Source: Candidatus Peregrinibacteria bacterium
Lineage (GTDB): Bacteria > Patescibacteriota > Gracilibacteria > UBA1369 > PNNO01
Length of the DNA: 64,000 bases
Reading direction: 5' to 3'
NCBI GenBank assembly: GCA_016928915.1
Contig: JAFGJT010000017.1
Location: 62,001-126,000 of the forward strand
Of the stretch, positions 37,021 to 47,350 are shown piece by piece. How positions within the stretch are numbered: position 1 is the stretch's first letter; every line of letters begins with the position of its first letter. The translations under genes were made by a program, and so were the position numbers. Under the pieces are notes generated by a model. The model made no database searches and was not told the origin of the DNA. It worked only from the letters and a program-made list of their open reading frames with translations.

Positions 37021-37081
37021 TTGGTCGTAAAAAACGCGCGGTGTATAACTTTAATATATATAGGCTCGAGAAATCGAGTCC
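37021..37081 (+). promoter_or_regulatory. putative promoter (TTGGTC-N17-TATAAC) and 5'-terminal mRNA hairpin of the S-layer-like gene
   Basis: TTGGTC 37021-37026, TATAAC 37044-37049; GGCTCGA-GAAA-TCGAGTC at 37063-37080. Confidence 0.5.
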
Positions 37082-37127
37082 GTGTACAGATTTTATTTTA
37101 TCAATTATTTTTTAACTTAAGAAAGCC

Positions 37128-40100
37128 ATGGATCTATCTTTGCGATCTATTCGCAGAAGCGTCTCCATTATGGGGATTGTTGGCATCCTGGCAAGCATGT
37201 TTGTAACAGCAAGTGTTGCAAATGCTGCTTGGCCTTTTCCGGATGTTCCAGCAGGCTCATATTTTGAAGACCCAGTTGAAGAAGCTGTCACTCTAAATGT
37301 AGTTGACGGCACACAGGCATATTTCCGACCAGCGGATTATGCCAACAGAGGAGAAATGTTTAAAATGATAGCCGCTTCAGTAGGTTTGACAGCGTCTACA
37401 TGCGACGAATCATTATTCCCGGATGTAAGCGCCGACGACTGGTCATGCGGCTGGTTTACAACCCTTTACAATGAGGGAATTGTAACCGGCGACGGCCCCA
37501 CATCACCAACTCCGGGATATGGGCGACCAAATGATCCGATTAACCGCGCTGAAGTAGCAAAAGTAATCACTCTTGTAAACGAGCTTACTGCTGATGCAGG
37601 AACACTCGGTTCAGATTACTTCACCGATGTTGCTGTCGGCTCTTGGTTTGATGAATACGTAGGTGTTGCCAGATACAACTGTGTTGTACTCGGCAAAACA
37701 GATACAACATTCGCACCGGAAGTAAACATCACTCGTGCAGAAGGCGTTACAATGGTAATAAGGGCTCTTCATCCCACAACGGAATGCGGACCGGTAGTAG
37801 CTGAAGGCGCTTTGACCGTTGCATTGGACGGATCAAGCCCGGATGCTGTATTTATCCCACAGAACGGGGCGAATATCCCTTACTCAGTATTTGCTTTCAC
37901 GGCATCTGCTGAAGAGGATATTAATGTTGAACAGTTGATAATCACTCGTTTAGGCTTAGGTCGTCCAGGTGATTTCAAAAACTTAAAGATTTATGTTGAT
38001 GGTGTTCAGTTAGGTGGAGAAAAAACTATCAACACTTCAACAAACTCTGCTACTTTTAATTTAACAAGTACTCCAATAGTTGTTCCTGCAGGTAAAACCG
38101 TATTGGTTGAAGTGCGCGCTGATATGAACGGCGTTACCGGTTCACAGAACCAACTTTGTGTAAATATGCCGGAAGATGTAACTGCAATGGGTGATGCTTC
38201 AAACGCTGAAGTTGCGGTAGGCGGTTCATTCGCAGTTTGCGGCGAGTTAATGAGCACAACTTCTGCAAATGTTGGAACATTAACATATACCGTTACTCAG
38301 CCATCTGTAGCTGATATTAATGTCGGTGATACCGATGTTATTTTCACAAAAGTTAAGATGGATATGATAACTGAAGATGTTAATGTAAACAGAATTACCT
38401 TTAAACAGGTGGGAAGCGCAGATCCTGAAGTATTTGGAAATGTTTCTTTATGGATGTCAGGATCTCTTTATTCTAGCAATGTTTCATGGGTAGGAGATTT
38501 CGTTACATTTGACCTGGAAGATGCTCCAATCTTTATTGCTAAAGGAAATTCAAAATCTGTTGAATTACATGCTGATGTATTAGGAGGATTAGCTTCTACG
38601 GCAGGTTTCGACATCTATCGTGACTGGCACATTGAAGGAACAGGAACTGTATACGGCTACGGCGTTAATGTCGTAGAGGATACAGTAACACCTTCAATCA
38701 CTCCGGTTTCAAGAAATATCATTGGCGGCAATGTTGCATTCTCGCTTTCTGCTAACAACCCTGTAACAGGTGATGTTAAAAAAGGCGCTAATGATCACGA
38801 ATTCACAAAATTCAATATCTCTACAGGTGGAGACGGTGTAAGCGTTAGAAAAATTTCTTTGGATGTAAACGGAACAAACTGGAATGACATCACAGATATT
38901 AAAATTTGGGCTAAGAATAAAACCGGCACATGGTATGTTGTTGCTGGACCATCCAACCCAACAGGTGCTTTGACGGAAACCATGCGATTTACTGATACAT
39001 TTGATATTCTTGCTGCAACAACTCAGGAATTCATGGTAACCGCTGACATTGCTAACGCTGCTACAGCAGGTGATGTCTATGATATAGATGTTTCTGATGT
39101 AAATGTTGCCGCAAACGTAGAACTTGAATATTTATCAGACGGCACGCCAATCAATGTTCTTACCGATGTTACAGGCGGTATGCTAAATGGTAATGTTATG
39201 ACAGTTAGAACCCCTAATGTTGATGTTACATTAGCAGCAACTCCTGGACCAAAATCTTATGTAAGAAATACACTTGATAAGGATCTTGTTGCATTTGACT
39301 TTAAAGCTTCAACTGCAGACGATATCCGCATCACAGGTATTACGTTGACTTGTGCTGATACATCTGAAGTTGTTGATTTGGTTGATAACGACGGTGACGG
39401 ATTTATAGATGAAGTATCAAGTTGTCATACAGCTTTCACTTCATTGGATCTTTTTGAAAAAGACGGATCAACATTAACTCTGCTTAAGAGTGGTGTTGCT
39501 ATGACAAACGGCGGCACAAACGATACAGCTACATTTAGTTTGAACTATGTTGTACCAAAAGGAACAACAGCAAGACTACTTGTAAGATCAGATATCTTAA
39601 GCGGTGCAGTTGGTGATGATTACTTGTTCGCCATTTTAGCCGGTGGAGTTACAGCTGAAGATTCTGATTCTTCCGCTGCAACAGTTAGCTTGCTTCCAAC
39701 TCTTGCAAACACAATCACCGTTGCTCCACAGGGCAATTCATCTGTTCAAAGCGTTACAGATTCTTCATTACAGGCAAGAATCGTTGCAGGTCTTTCAGTT
39801 GACCAGAATGTTCTAAAAGTTAAATTCTCAGCTGATGAACTTGAAGCTTGGTACATTAAGGATTTGAACTTCGACCTGGCTGCAGGTGTTGACGCCGATG
39901 TTACAAGATTAAAAGTAAGATATCTTGACAACCTTGGCGCAACTCAGACAGCAACCGGAACAGTTTCCGGTGGAACAGTTCAGTTCACAGGATTGAACAT
40001 TTATGTTCCTGCAGGCAGTTCACAGACTGTAGATATCCTTCTTGATATGGGAGATGTAGCAACCGGAGGCGCTGTCGCCGGTGACTTAGTACAGGTAACT

Positions 40101-40811
40101 TTTGATGGAACACCAGGGTTAGCAGGTGAATACAAAGCAATCGGGGCTTCATCAGCAACTTTAGTTACTGATGCCTTAATTGATGTAACTTCAAATGTAT
40201 TAAGATTAGCTAAGTCTTACCCAATCGTTTCAAGAACAGAACTTTCTACAGCATTATCTAATGGTGAAAAATCATTATATAGCGCAACAATTGCTGCTGC
40301 CGATGAAGGCAATATCGCTGTAAAACAGTTATGTTTCTCTGTTGATTACACAGCCGGATTAACCCTAACAGGTTATAAACTATTCAGAGGCAGTGAATCT
40401 AATGATTTAGCAACAACCGGTGAAGTAACTATTACTTCAGGCGCTGGCACATGTACAGGAGGCGCTATTGATGAAGTATTGGTACAGTGGGAAAATGGTG
40501 TTGTCGGTGGTGAAGATGAAGTTTCTGATGCTACAACTTATGTATTAAAAGGTACCGTAGCTGGTGCAGCTAGCGGAGAAAGCATCAACACAACTCTTCT
40601 TTCAGATGTAGCCGGTGTAACAAACAACGGCGCAATCGCTGGTCCTGCTACCCCATATGCATTTGGTGTAACCGATGCAATGTTCGTTTGGTCTGACCTG
40701 TCTGCTAGTCCGCATCTTTCTGATGAGTATGTAGCAACATCTGCAGATTTCTTAAACGGATACTTGGTAGAAGGATTATCTTCTGCCGGAGGACAAGTAT
40801 TATCTCAATAA
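37128..40811 (+). CDS. large S-layer-like protein with N-terminal SLH domains
   Basis: N-terminal signal; WPFPDVPAGSYFEDPVEEAVTLNVVDG, FPDVSADDWSCGWFTTLYNEGIVTGDG, YFTDVAVGSWFDEYVGVARYNCVVLG. Confidence 0.88.
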   Translation: MDLSLRSIRRSVSIMGIVGILASMFVTASVANAAWPFPDVPAGSYFEDPVEEAVTLNVVDGTQAYFRPADYANRGEMFKMIAASVGLTASTCDESLFPDVSADDWSCGWFTTLYNEGIVTGDGPTSPTPGYGRPNDPINRAEVAKVITLVNELTADAGTLGSDYFTDVAVGSWFDEYVGVARYNCVVLGKTDTTFAPEVNITRAEGVTMVIRALHPTTECGPVVAEGALTVALDGSSPDAVFIPQNGANIPYSVFAFTASAEEDINVEQLIITRLGLGRPGDFKNLKIYVDGVQLGGEKTINTSTNSATFNLTSTPIVVPAGKTVLVEVRADMNGVTGSQNQLCVNMPEDVTAMGDASNAEVAVGGSFAVCGELMSTTSANVGTLTYTVTQPSVADINVGDTDVIFTKVKMDMITEDVNVNRITFKQVGSADPEVFGNVSLWMSGSLYSSNVSWVGDFVTFDLEDAPIFIAKGNSKSVELHADVLGGLASTAGFDIYRDWHIEGTGTVYGYGVNVVEDTVTPSITPVSRNIIGGNVAFSLSANNPVTGDVKKGANDHEFTKFNISTGGDGVSVRKISLDVNGTNWNDITDIKIWAKNKTGTWYVVAGPSNPTGALTETMRFTDTFDILAATTQEFMVTADIANAATAGDVYDIDVSDVNVAANVELEYLSDGTPINVLTDVTGGMLNGNVMTVRTPNVDVTLAATPGPKSYVRNTLDKDLVAFDFKASTADDIRITGITLTCADTSEVVDLVDNDGDGFIDEVSSCHTAFTSLDLFEKDGSTLTLLKSGVAMTNGGTNDTATFSLNYVVPKGTTARLLVRSDILSGAVGDDYLFAILAGGVTAEDSDSSAATVSLLPTLANTITVAPQGNSSVQSVTDSSLQARIVAGLSVDQNVLKVKFSADELEAWYIKDLNFDLAAGVDADVTRLKVRYLDNLGATQTATGTVSGGTVQFTGLNIYVPAGSSQTVDILLDMGDVATGGAVAGDLVQVTFDGTPGLAGEYKAIGASSATLVTDALIDVTSNVLRLAKSYPIVSRTELSTALSNGEKSLYSATIAAADEGNIAVKQLCFSVDYTAGLTLTGYKLFRGSESNDLATTGEVTITSGAGTCTGGAIDEVLVQWENGVVGGEDEVSDATTYVLKGTVAGAASGESINTTLLSDVAGVTNNGAIAGPATPYAFGVTDAMFVWSDLSASPHLSDEYVATSADFLNGYLVEGLSSAGGQVLSQ

Positions 40812-40850
40812 TATTTTCCTTCTTTAGAATTTAGTCATTCTGAATTGAAT

Positions 40851-40889
40851 AAAAAACTCCCCTGCTGTAAAAAGCGGGGGAGTTTTTTT
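40851..40889 (+). terminator. strong Rho-independent terminator
   Basis: AAAAAACTCCCC...GGGGAGTTTTTTT. Confidence 0.93.
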
Positions 40890-40965
40890 ATGTCTGATTT
40901 TGCGGTTATTGAATTTTTTAGCTTATTGCGGTAAGCTAAAGTGCAGTAATCTTAATATTTATTTT

Positions 40966-42849
40966 ATGTTTAAAAGAAGTTTAGCCGTGTTGCTTTTGTT
41001 AAGTGTTTTTATAACGAGTGCGAATGCGTTTATTGTAAATAAAACACTGGCGGATCAGGTTGATACATTTGAAAACACAGTACTTGACGACGAAAATGTA
41101 GTGCTTGATAAAACTGGTTTAATTTTGAAGAATCTGTTTATAAATCCCAATTTTCCGACCGAAAGAGATATGTATTTGTCTACAGAAAGCGGAGTATATC
41201 TGAATAGACAATATAATGCGGATTTTAATCTGCATACAGGTTTAACACAGTTGTTCCCTAATGGTTTTACTGAAATAAAATTTGAAGGAACTTATAGTGT
41301 TACGGGGATTATGCTTGCTTATGATAAAAGCAAAATATATGTATCTAATAACCGTGGAGACACATGGATAGATGAGACCCCTGTGATAAGTGAAGATATT
41401 CTGTTTGCCAACTTCGGCCCTAAATATGCACAAAACCAGCAGATCTATTTTATAACATCAAGTGGATTATACAGAATGAACGCATCAACATTAGCCGTTG
41501 CAAAGCTTGTTACAAGCACCGAACCGGGTTCTGTAAAGAATTTCCGATTCATACCAACTCAATCGATTGATGATATTTTTTATGTTGTAAACGGCGATAC
41601 CTTATTAAAGACAGAAAATTACGGCAGCACATGGATTGAGCATAAATTTTCAGCAAAAATCAGAGATTTTGAAATTAAACAAAAAACTTTAACATCTGGC
41701 CATTTAATGGTTTTAACTGAAGGTAATGAAATTTTTTATGCAACGGACGGAATGAATTTTTATAAACTTACGCTTCCAGCTGAAATAACAACGATTTCTG
41801 CGGTTGATTATATTATTTTAACAAATGCAGGATTTTATATAACTTATAATAATGGCGAAACATGGACCAAACTTAATTATCCTTCGAGCTACACATCAAT
41901 CGCAAAAGATTATGATTTTGTAGTTGATGGTAATAGTAAGAGCTTGTATTTAATTAATGGAAACACACTTTATCGAGATACGGATTTAAATGAAGTTTTT
42001 AATGAGTATATGTCAGGGCTTGATGCAACGGAAATATATAAGGCCAGCGGGACGGTAATTTCTAAAAATTTATTAGATTTAAATGATGAGCAGTTTGCTG
42101 AAAATTATATTGTTGAAGATGCGTTTATCACTTCAACAGGTGAACTGAATGGTCAAACTATAGAGTTTTTCCTAACCGCGGACGGAATCAACTGGGAGCC
42201 GGTTAATGTTGGCATTCAACATACATTTGAAAATAAAGGACGCGATTTAAGATGGAAAGCTGTACTCTCAACTACAAATGCCGCAGTCACCCCTATTTTG
42301 AAAACAGTAAGTGTGGATTTTGGATTGGAGAAGCTCAGCGGCTGCGCAGGCTTTCCCGATATTAATGTAGATGATCCAAGGTGCCCGGCTATTGAATATG
42401 TTAAAAAGCAGGGGATTTTCATCGGTTATCCGGATGGGAATTTTCAGCCGGATAATGCCATTAACAGAGCTGAAACGGTAAAAGTAATTATAGAAGGATT
42501 CAATACTCCAATGACAGTTGCAGATGGAACAAACCTTGGGTTCAGTGATGTTGAAATTGATAGCTGGTATATGGGTTATTTAAAAACCGCGAAACAAAAC
42601 GGGATTATAGAAGGTTATCCAGATGGAACATTTAAACCCTCCGAAACAGTTATTTACGTAGAAATGCTAAAGATATTTTTTGAAGGAGCCGGCGTAACTA
42701 TTCAGGAGGATGCTGCAGCAGGAACAGCTTGGTATCAGAAATATGTTGATTATGCTAGTTCAAATAATTTAATTCCTTATAATGATGTTTCTGCCCCAAT
42801 GAAAAGGGCTGATGTAGCTCAACTTTTTTATGAATGGAGCTTGTTATAA
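40966..42849 (+). CDS. secreted BNR/YCF48-like repeat protein with C-terminal SLH domains
   Basis: signal peptide MFKRSLAVLLLLSVFITSANA; repeated TWxxE/SG..Y units; CAGFPDINVDDPRCPAIEYVKKQGIFIGYPDGNFQPDNAINRAETVKVI. Confidence 0.8.
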   Translation: MFKRSLAVLLLLSVFITSANAFIVNKTLADQVDTFENTVLDDENVVLDKTGLILKNLFINPNFPTERDMYLSTESGVYLNRQYNADFNLHTGLTQLFPNGFTEIKFEGTYSVTGIMLAYDKSKIYVSNNRGDTWIDETPVISEDILFANFGPKYAQNQQIYFITSSGLYRMNASTLAVAKLVTSTEPGSVKNFRFIPTQSIDDIFYVVNGDTLLKTENYGSTWIEHKFSAKIRDFEIKQKTLTSGHLMVLTEGNEIFYATDGMNFYKLTLPAEITTISAVDYIILTNAGFYITYNNGETWTKLNYPSSYTSIAKDYDFVVDGNSKSLYLINGNTLYRDTDLNEVFNEYMSGLDATEIYKASGTVISKNLLDLNDEQFAENYIVEDAFITSTGELNGQTIEFFLTADGINWEPVNVGIQHTFENKGRDLRWKAVLSTTNAAVTPILKTVSVDFGLEKLSGCAGFPDINVDDPRCPAIEYVKKQGIFIGYPDGNFQPDNAINRAETVKVIIEGFNTPMTVADGTNLGFSDVEIDSWYMGYLKTAKQNGIIEGYPDGTFKPSETVIYVEMLKIFFEGAGVTIQEDAAAGTAWYQKYVDYASSNNLIPYNDVSAPMKRADVAQLFYEWSLL

Positions 42850-42854
42850 GTTTT

Positions 42855-43997
42855 TTATTGGTTGCTATAACAACTTGTTGAATTTGGTTTGCACTCACGT
42901 CTTCCATTAGTATCTGTGTATTCGGTACATTGCCCATTATAGCAGGTGCCTAAAGGAGCACCCGTTAAACAGGGATCATTAGCATTTGCGCCAGCGATAC
43001 AGAGATTATGCCATTCAGCAGTACATCTTAGAGCGTTCTTACAATCAGCATCAATACAATCTATATAGGCATTAGCATTATTATCAACACCGTCATTGCA
43101 AATTTCTGTTTGTGGGCAAGCCGGATTGCCGTCACAATCCGCGTCATCGCAATCTGTATTCCCGTCTCCGTCATTATCAACTCCATCAACACAATTGGTT
43201 TCTATTATAACGCCCGGAGTGGTTGCGTCGCATGCCCAGCCGCCGATAGTATTTACATAACCTAAGCAGTTTGGGTCGTCGCAGTCAACTAAAGTATCTC
43301 CATCGTTATCTATGCCATCGCTGCATCCTGATGCGTGTTCGGTTTTTTCTCCTCCCACACAGGCGCAGCCGTTTCCGCATGATTGGTTATTACAGTTAGG
43401 ATCAGCGCAGTCGGTTAAGCCGTCAGCGTCGTTGTCATGGCCGTCGGCGCATCTTGTTTCTGTTTGGTATTCGCATATCATTCCGTTTGGCCCTGTATGG
43501 TTTACACAATCAAAGTCAGCGCAGTCGGTTTTGCCGTCGTTATCGTTATCTACTCCGTCGTTACATATGGTTTCGGTTGTGGGTTGTGCGTCCCCCGCAT
43601 CCGGATCGGTTGAGCCGTCGCCGGCATCCGTTTCCGCATCTCCGGCATCGGGGTCGGGCTGGCTGTCTCCTGCGTCTATGCTTCCGTCATTAATTGGTCT
43701 GTCGGATTCGACTTTTGCATCTGTTGTAGGTGCAAGTCCGCTTGCGTCAAATACGCATCCTTTTAGACCCGGAGCTGCTGCAACCAGCGTTGCCGCCGCT
43801 AAGGGGCCCGATGCGCGTTTTGCCAAACGTCCAACGCCGTATGAGGCGTCCATTATTTTTTTCGCGGCTGTGTTTATGCCGTTTCGTACAGCATTAACAG
43901 CCTTTGTAATCCAGCTTTCTTTTGCTTCAGGCTTTACAACCGTATATTCGGCGTAATCCTGGTTTTCAGGTAAATTTTTTGACATATTATGTGACAT
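42855..43997 (-). CDS. Cys/Asp-rich repeat protein (MopE-like/EF-like CxDGxDNDxDGxxDCxDxxC repeats) with Asp-Ala-Gly-rich linker
   Basis: five repeats incl. ETICNDGVDNDNDGKTDCADFDC and TNCVDGVDNDGDGNTDCDDADC. Confidence 0.8.
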   Translation of the reverse strand: MSHNMSKNLPENQDYAEYTVVKPEAKESWITKAVNAVRNGINTAAKKIMDASYGVGRLAKRASGPLAAATLVAAAPGLKGCVFDASGLAPTTDAKVESDRPINDGSIDAGDSQPDPDAGDAETDAGDGSTDPDAGDAQPTTETICNDGVDNDNDGKTDCADFDCVNHTGPNGMICEYQTETRCADGHDNDADGLTDCADPNCNNQSCGNGCACVGGEKTEHASGCSDGIDNDGDTLVDCDDPNCLGYVNTIGGWACDATTPGVIIETNCVDGVDNDGDGNTDCDDADCDGNPACPQTEICNDGVDNNANAYIDCIDADCKNALRCTAEWHNLCIAGANANDPCLTGAPLGTCYNGQCTEYTDTNGRRECKPNSTSCYSNQ

Positions 43998-44329
43998 AAT
44001 GAGGTGAGATTAATTAAATATAATTTATAAATTGTAGAAAATCCTTTCGCGAGTAGTTATAATAACAAAAAATAAAAAATTGTCAAGCCTTTATTGCCGT
44101 ATGATGATAAACATGTGGAGCAGCCATACGGATCCATATTATAAAACTATTTTATACCGGCTTTATTACAAAGTTGGAAATATAAATAAGAAGAATATTT
44201 TAAGAAAACTTCAGGAATTTTAAAGATTTTTTTTAAATTTATATGCTATGTTGGTTTTGCTCCCGCTATAGTTGCATTATTCAAATATTTCATATATACT
44301 TATAGTAAGAAAATAAGTAAATAAGAAAT

Positions 44330-44560
44330 ATGAACAAAATTTTAAAAGCAACATCTCGCGGACAGATTACTTTACCTAAAACCTGGAGAGATAAAATGAA
44401 TACATCAAATTTTATTGCAACAATCGAGGAAAACAGAATTATAATCCAGCCTCTATATGAAAAAAAATCACTTGAGGATATTATTGAGGATTCTTGGAAT
44501 GAATACAAAAACGGCAAAGTGATCTCTCATGAAGAAATGATAAAAAAATATGGATTATAA
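44330..44560 (+). CDS. AbrB/MazE-like antitoxin
   Basis: ILKATSRGQITLPKTWRDKMNTSNF. Confidence 0.8.
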   Translation: MNKILKATSRGQITLPKTWRDKMNTSNFIATIEENRIIIQPLYEKKSLEDIIEDSWNEYKNGKVISHEEMIKKYGL

Positions 44561-44822
44561 GATTACCTATACCAATTCAGCAGATAATGATCTTGCGAAG
44601 CTGGAGAAAGATTTAGCTAAAAGGATAATAACCAAGCTGAATTTTTTTCTGCAATCTAAAAACCCTTTAGAATATGCCAAAAAGCTAAAAGGGCTTAAAT
44701 TAGATACTTATAGATACAGGATTGGTGATTACAGGGTAATTTTTCGTTTAAATAAGGAAAACAATACAATCGTAATACTTGTAATTTTAAGAATTCTACA
44801 CAGAAAAAGCGTCTATAATTAA
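44550..44822 (+). CDS. RelE/ParE-family toxin
   Basis: ITYTNSADNDLAKLEKDLAKRIITKL...LKGLKLDTYRYRIGDYRVIFRL. Confidence 0.88.
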   Translation: MDYKITYTNSADNDLAKLEKDLAKRIITKLNFFLQSKNPLEYAKKLKGLKLDTYRYRIGDYRVIFRLNKENNTIVILVILRILHRKSVYN

Positions 44823-46093
44823 TTTGTTCCTTCTTTCCACTCTTTTAAATACCTAACCTGCTCGGGAGTCAGTTTATCTATTTTTACACCCATAACCCCT
44901 AATTGCAGAGATGCGATTTTTTGATCGATTTCCTCGGGGAGATAATGCACGCCGGGTTTTAAGGGATTTTTTCCCTTTACCCCATTATGTTGTACTAAAT
45001 ACTCGCACGCCAGAGCCTGCCCGCAGAAGCTCATGCTCATAACCTCGCTGGGGTGCCCTTCGGCCGCGCTCAAATTAACCAAACGGCCGTCGGCGAGTAC
45101 ATACACTTCTTTTCCGTGCGCACTGCCCCGTTTTCCAAACGTATAACGCGTCATAAACGGTCTTATTTGTTTTTTTTGCGTGGCGGCCTTTTTTATGCCC
45201 GCAACATCTATTTCTATGTCAAAATGACCTGAATTTGCAAGTATTGCTCCGTTTTTCATTGTATGCACATGTTCAACGCGTATTACATGTTTGTTTCCGG
45301 TAACAGTAATAAAAATATCACCTTTTGGGGCCGCATCTTTCATAGGCATCACCCTAAAACCATCCATTTGCGCCTGAAGAGCGGGAAACGCATCAACCTC
45401 AGTTACTATTACATTGGCCCCCATGCCTTTTGCGCGCATCGCACAGCCTTTTCCGCAGTCGCCGTAGCCGGCAATAACAACTGTTTTGCCCGCAAATAAA
45501 ACATTGGTGGCGCGTATAATTCCGTTAATGGTGGACTGGCCGGTGCCGTAGTAATTATCCATCAAATGCTTGGTTTTATTATCATTTACAGCAATTATCG
45601 GATATTTTAATGCACGGTCGCGCTCCATTGCACGCAGCCTGATTATGCCTGTTGTTGTTTCTTCGCATCCGCCTATTATTTCGCGCAGCAGGGTTGGTCG
45701 TTTTAAATGTATCTGTGTAACAAGATCGCACCCGTCATCAATTGTAATATTGGGCTTTATATCAAGAACCTTGTTTAAAAATGAATAATACTCGCGTCCG
45801 GTTTCGCCCTTGTAGCCATAAGCGGCAATGCCGTCGGCTTTTAACGCTTCGGCCACGTCGTCTTGTGTTGAAAGGGGATTGCATGAAGTTATTGCAACAT
45901 TGGCGCCGCCGGCAATAAATGTGCGCACCAGCGCCGCGGTTTCTTTGGTGATATGCAGGGCCATTGCTATTTTAAGGCCTTTGAAAGGTTTTAGGCGTGC
46001 AAAGTTTTCGCGCAGTTTCATAAGCGCCCCCATGTTTTTTTCGGCCAGCTCAATATTGTTTCTGCCCTGAAGGGCTAAATTTTTTTTATTCAT
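44819..46093 (-). CDS. ahcY: adenosylhomocysteinase
   Basis: ALHITKETAALVRTFIAGGANVAITSCNPLSTQDDVAEAL, VIAGYGDCGKGCAMRAKGMGANVIVTEVD. Confidence 0.95.
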   Translation of the reverse strand: MNKKNLALQGRNNIELAEKNMGALMKLRENFARLKPFKGLKIAMALHITKETAALVRTFIAGGANVAITSCNPLSTQDDVAEALKADGIAAYGYKGETGREYYSFLNKVLDIKPNITIDDGCDLVTQIHLKRPTLLREIIGGCEETTTGIIRLRAMERDRALKYPIIAVNDNKTKHLMDNYYGTGQSTINGIIRATNVLFAGKTVVIAGYGDCGKGCAMRAKGMGANVIVTEVDAFPALQAQMDGFRVMPMKDAAPKGDIFITVTGNKHVIRVEHVHTMKNGAILANSGHFDIEIDVAGIKKAATQKKQIRPFMTRYTFGKRGSAHGKEVYVLADGRLVNLSAAEGHPSEVMSMSFCGQALACEYLVQHNGVKGKNPLKPGVHYLPEEIDQKIASLQLGVMGVKIDKLTPEQVRYLKEWKEGTN

Positions 46094-46103
46094 GGAATGT
46101 TGA

Positions 46104-47270
46104 TTATTTTTTTGTTGAAGCCATTTTTTTAAGAGCTTCCGCTTTGTCGGTTCTTTCCCAGTAAAAATCCTCATCTTCCCTGCCAAAATGGCCGTAACAT
46201 GCGGTTTTGCGGTAAATGGGCCGCAATAAATTCAGCCAGCTTATTATTCCCGCAGGTGATAAATTGAATGTTTCCCAAACCAGTTCCTCGATTTTTCCCT
46301 CGGGTATTTTTTCGGTTCCGAAAGCGCTTACCTTTAAAGACAACGGATGATTGATTCCTATTGCGTACGAAAGCTGGATTTCACACTTTTTTGCCAGGCC
46401 GGCTGCAACAATGTTTTTTGCGATATACCTCGCCATGTATGTTGCGCTTCTGTCCACTTTTGTCGGATCCTTGCCCGAAAAACATCCTCCGCCGTGAGAA
46501 GCCGAACCCCCGTATGTATCGACAATTATTTTTCTGCCGGTAAGACCGGTGTCTCCCATTGGCCCTCCTATTACAAAAACCCCCGTTGGATTAATATAAT
46601 ATTTGGTTTTTTCATCAACCAGTTTTCCGCAAACAGGTTTTATTACATGCGTTTTTATATCTTTTACTATTTTTTTATGATCGGCTTCGGGATTATGCTG
46701 GGCCGAAACAACAATTTGGTCAACGCGCACGGGCTTATTGTTGCGGTATTCAATTGTCACCTGTGTTTTTCCGTCCGGTCTTAAATAGGGAATAATTTTT
46801 TTCTTGCGCACTTCAGAAAGACGCATGGCGAGTTTGTGCGCCAGTGAAATCGGCAGGGGCATAAGCTCTTTGGTTTCATCGCAGGCAAAACCTATCATGA
46901 TTCCCTGATCACCCGCCCCCAAATTTTTGCTTATCATTCGTTTTTTTCCGACACCGACCGCGATATCCGGGCTCTGCTCGTGAATTGAAGTAATCACCGA
47001 GCATGTCTCGCAGTCAAATCCGTATTTTGCCCTTGTGTAGCCTATTTCTTTAACGACTTTTCTTGCAATCACCGGGATGTCAACATAACAATCGGTTGTG
47101 ATTTCGCCCGCAATAAAAACAAGTCCCGTTGTTACAAGCGTTTCGCACGCAACGCGGGCATAAGGATCATCCTTGATAATCGCATCCAGAATCGCATCCG
47201 AAATTTGGTCCGCCATTTTATCAGGATGGCCTTCGGTAACCGATTCGGAAGTAAAAAAATGTTTATTCAT
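46104..47270 (-). CDS. metK: S-adenosylmethionine synthetase
   Basis: [76 protein letters not shown]. Confidence 0.97.
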   Translation of the reverse strand: MNKHFFTSESVTEGHPDKMADQISDAILDAIIKDDPYARVACETLVTTGLVFIAGEITTDCYVDIPVIARKVVKEIGYTRAKYGFDCETCSVITSIHEQSPDIAVGVGKKRMISKNLGAGDQGIMIGFACDETKELMPLPISLAHKLAMRLSEVRKKKIIPYLRPDGKTQVTIEYRNNKPVRVDQIVVSAQHNPEADHKKIVKDIKTHVIKPVCGKLVDEKTKYYINPTGVFVIGGPMGDTGLTGRKIIVDTYGGSASHGGGCFSGKDPTKVDRSATYMARYIAKNIVAAGLAKKCEIQLSYAIGINHPLSLKVSAFGTEKIPEGKIEELVWETFNLSPAGIISWLNLLRPIYRKTACYGHFGREDEDFYWERTDKAEALKKMASTKK

Positions 47271-47350
47271 AATATTGTAGATTTTGTACGTAAACGCAAA
47301 AAGTTTATCAAAGAGTTCAAGCAAAATCCAGTTTATGTTAGACTTGTGGC

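Noticed and set aside
34226-37127. Prophage or large integrative element at tRNA-Glu
   Set aside because: No integrase, phage genes or duplicated tRNA 3' end seen; only the HNH ORF with short direct repeats is supported
43312-43956. 214-aa plus-strand ORF
   Set aside because: Antisense to the Cys/Asp repeat gene; open only because of the repeat composition
47271-47350. SAM riboswitch upstream of metK
   Set aside because: Only ~80 nt between divergent starts, and no SAM-riboswitch-like core seen
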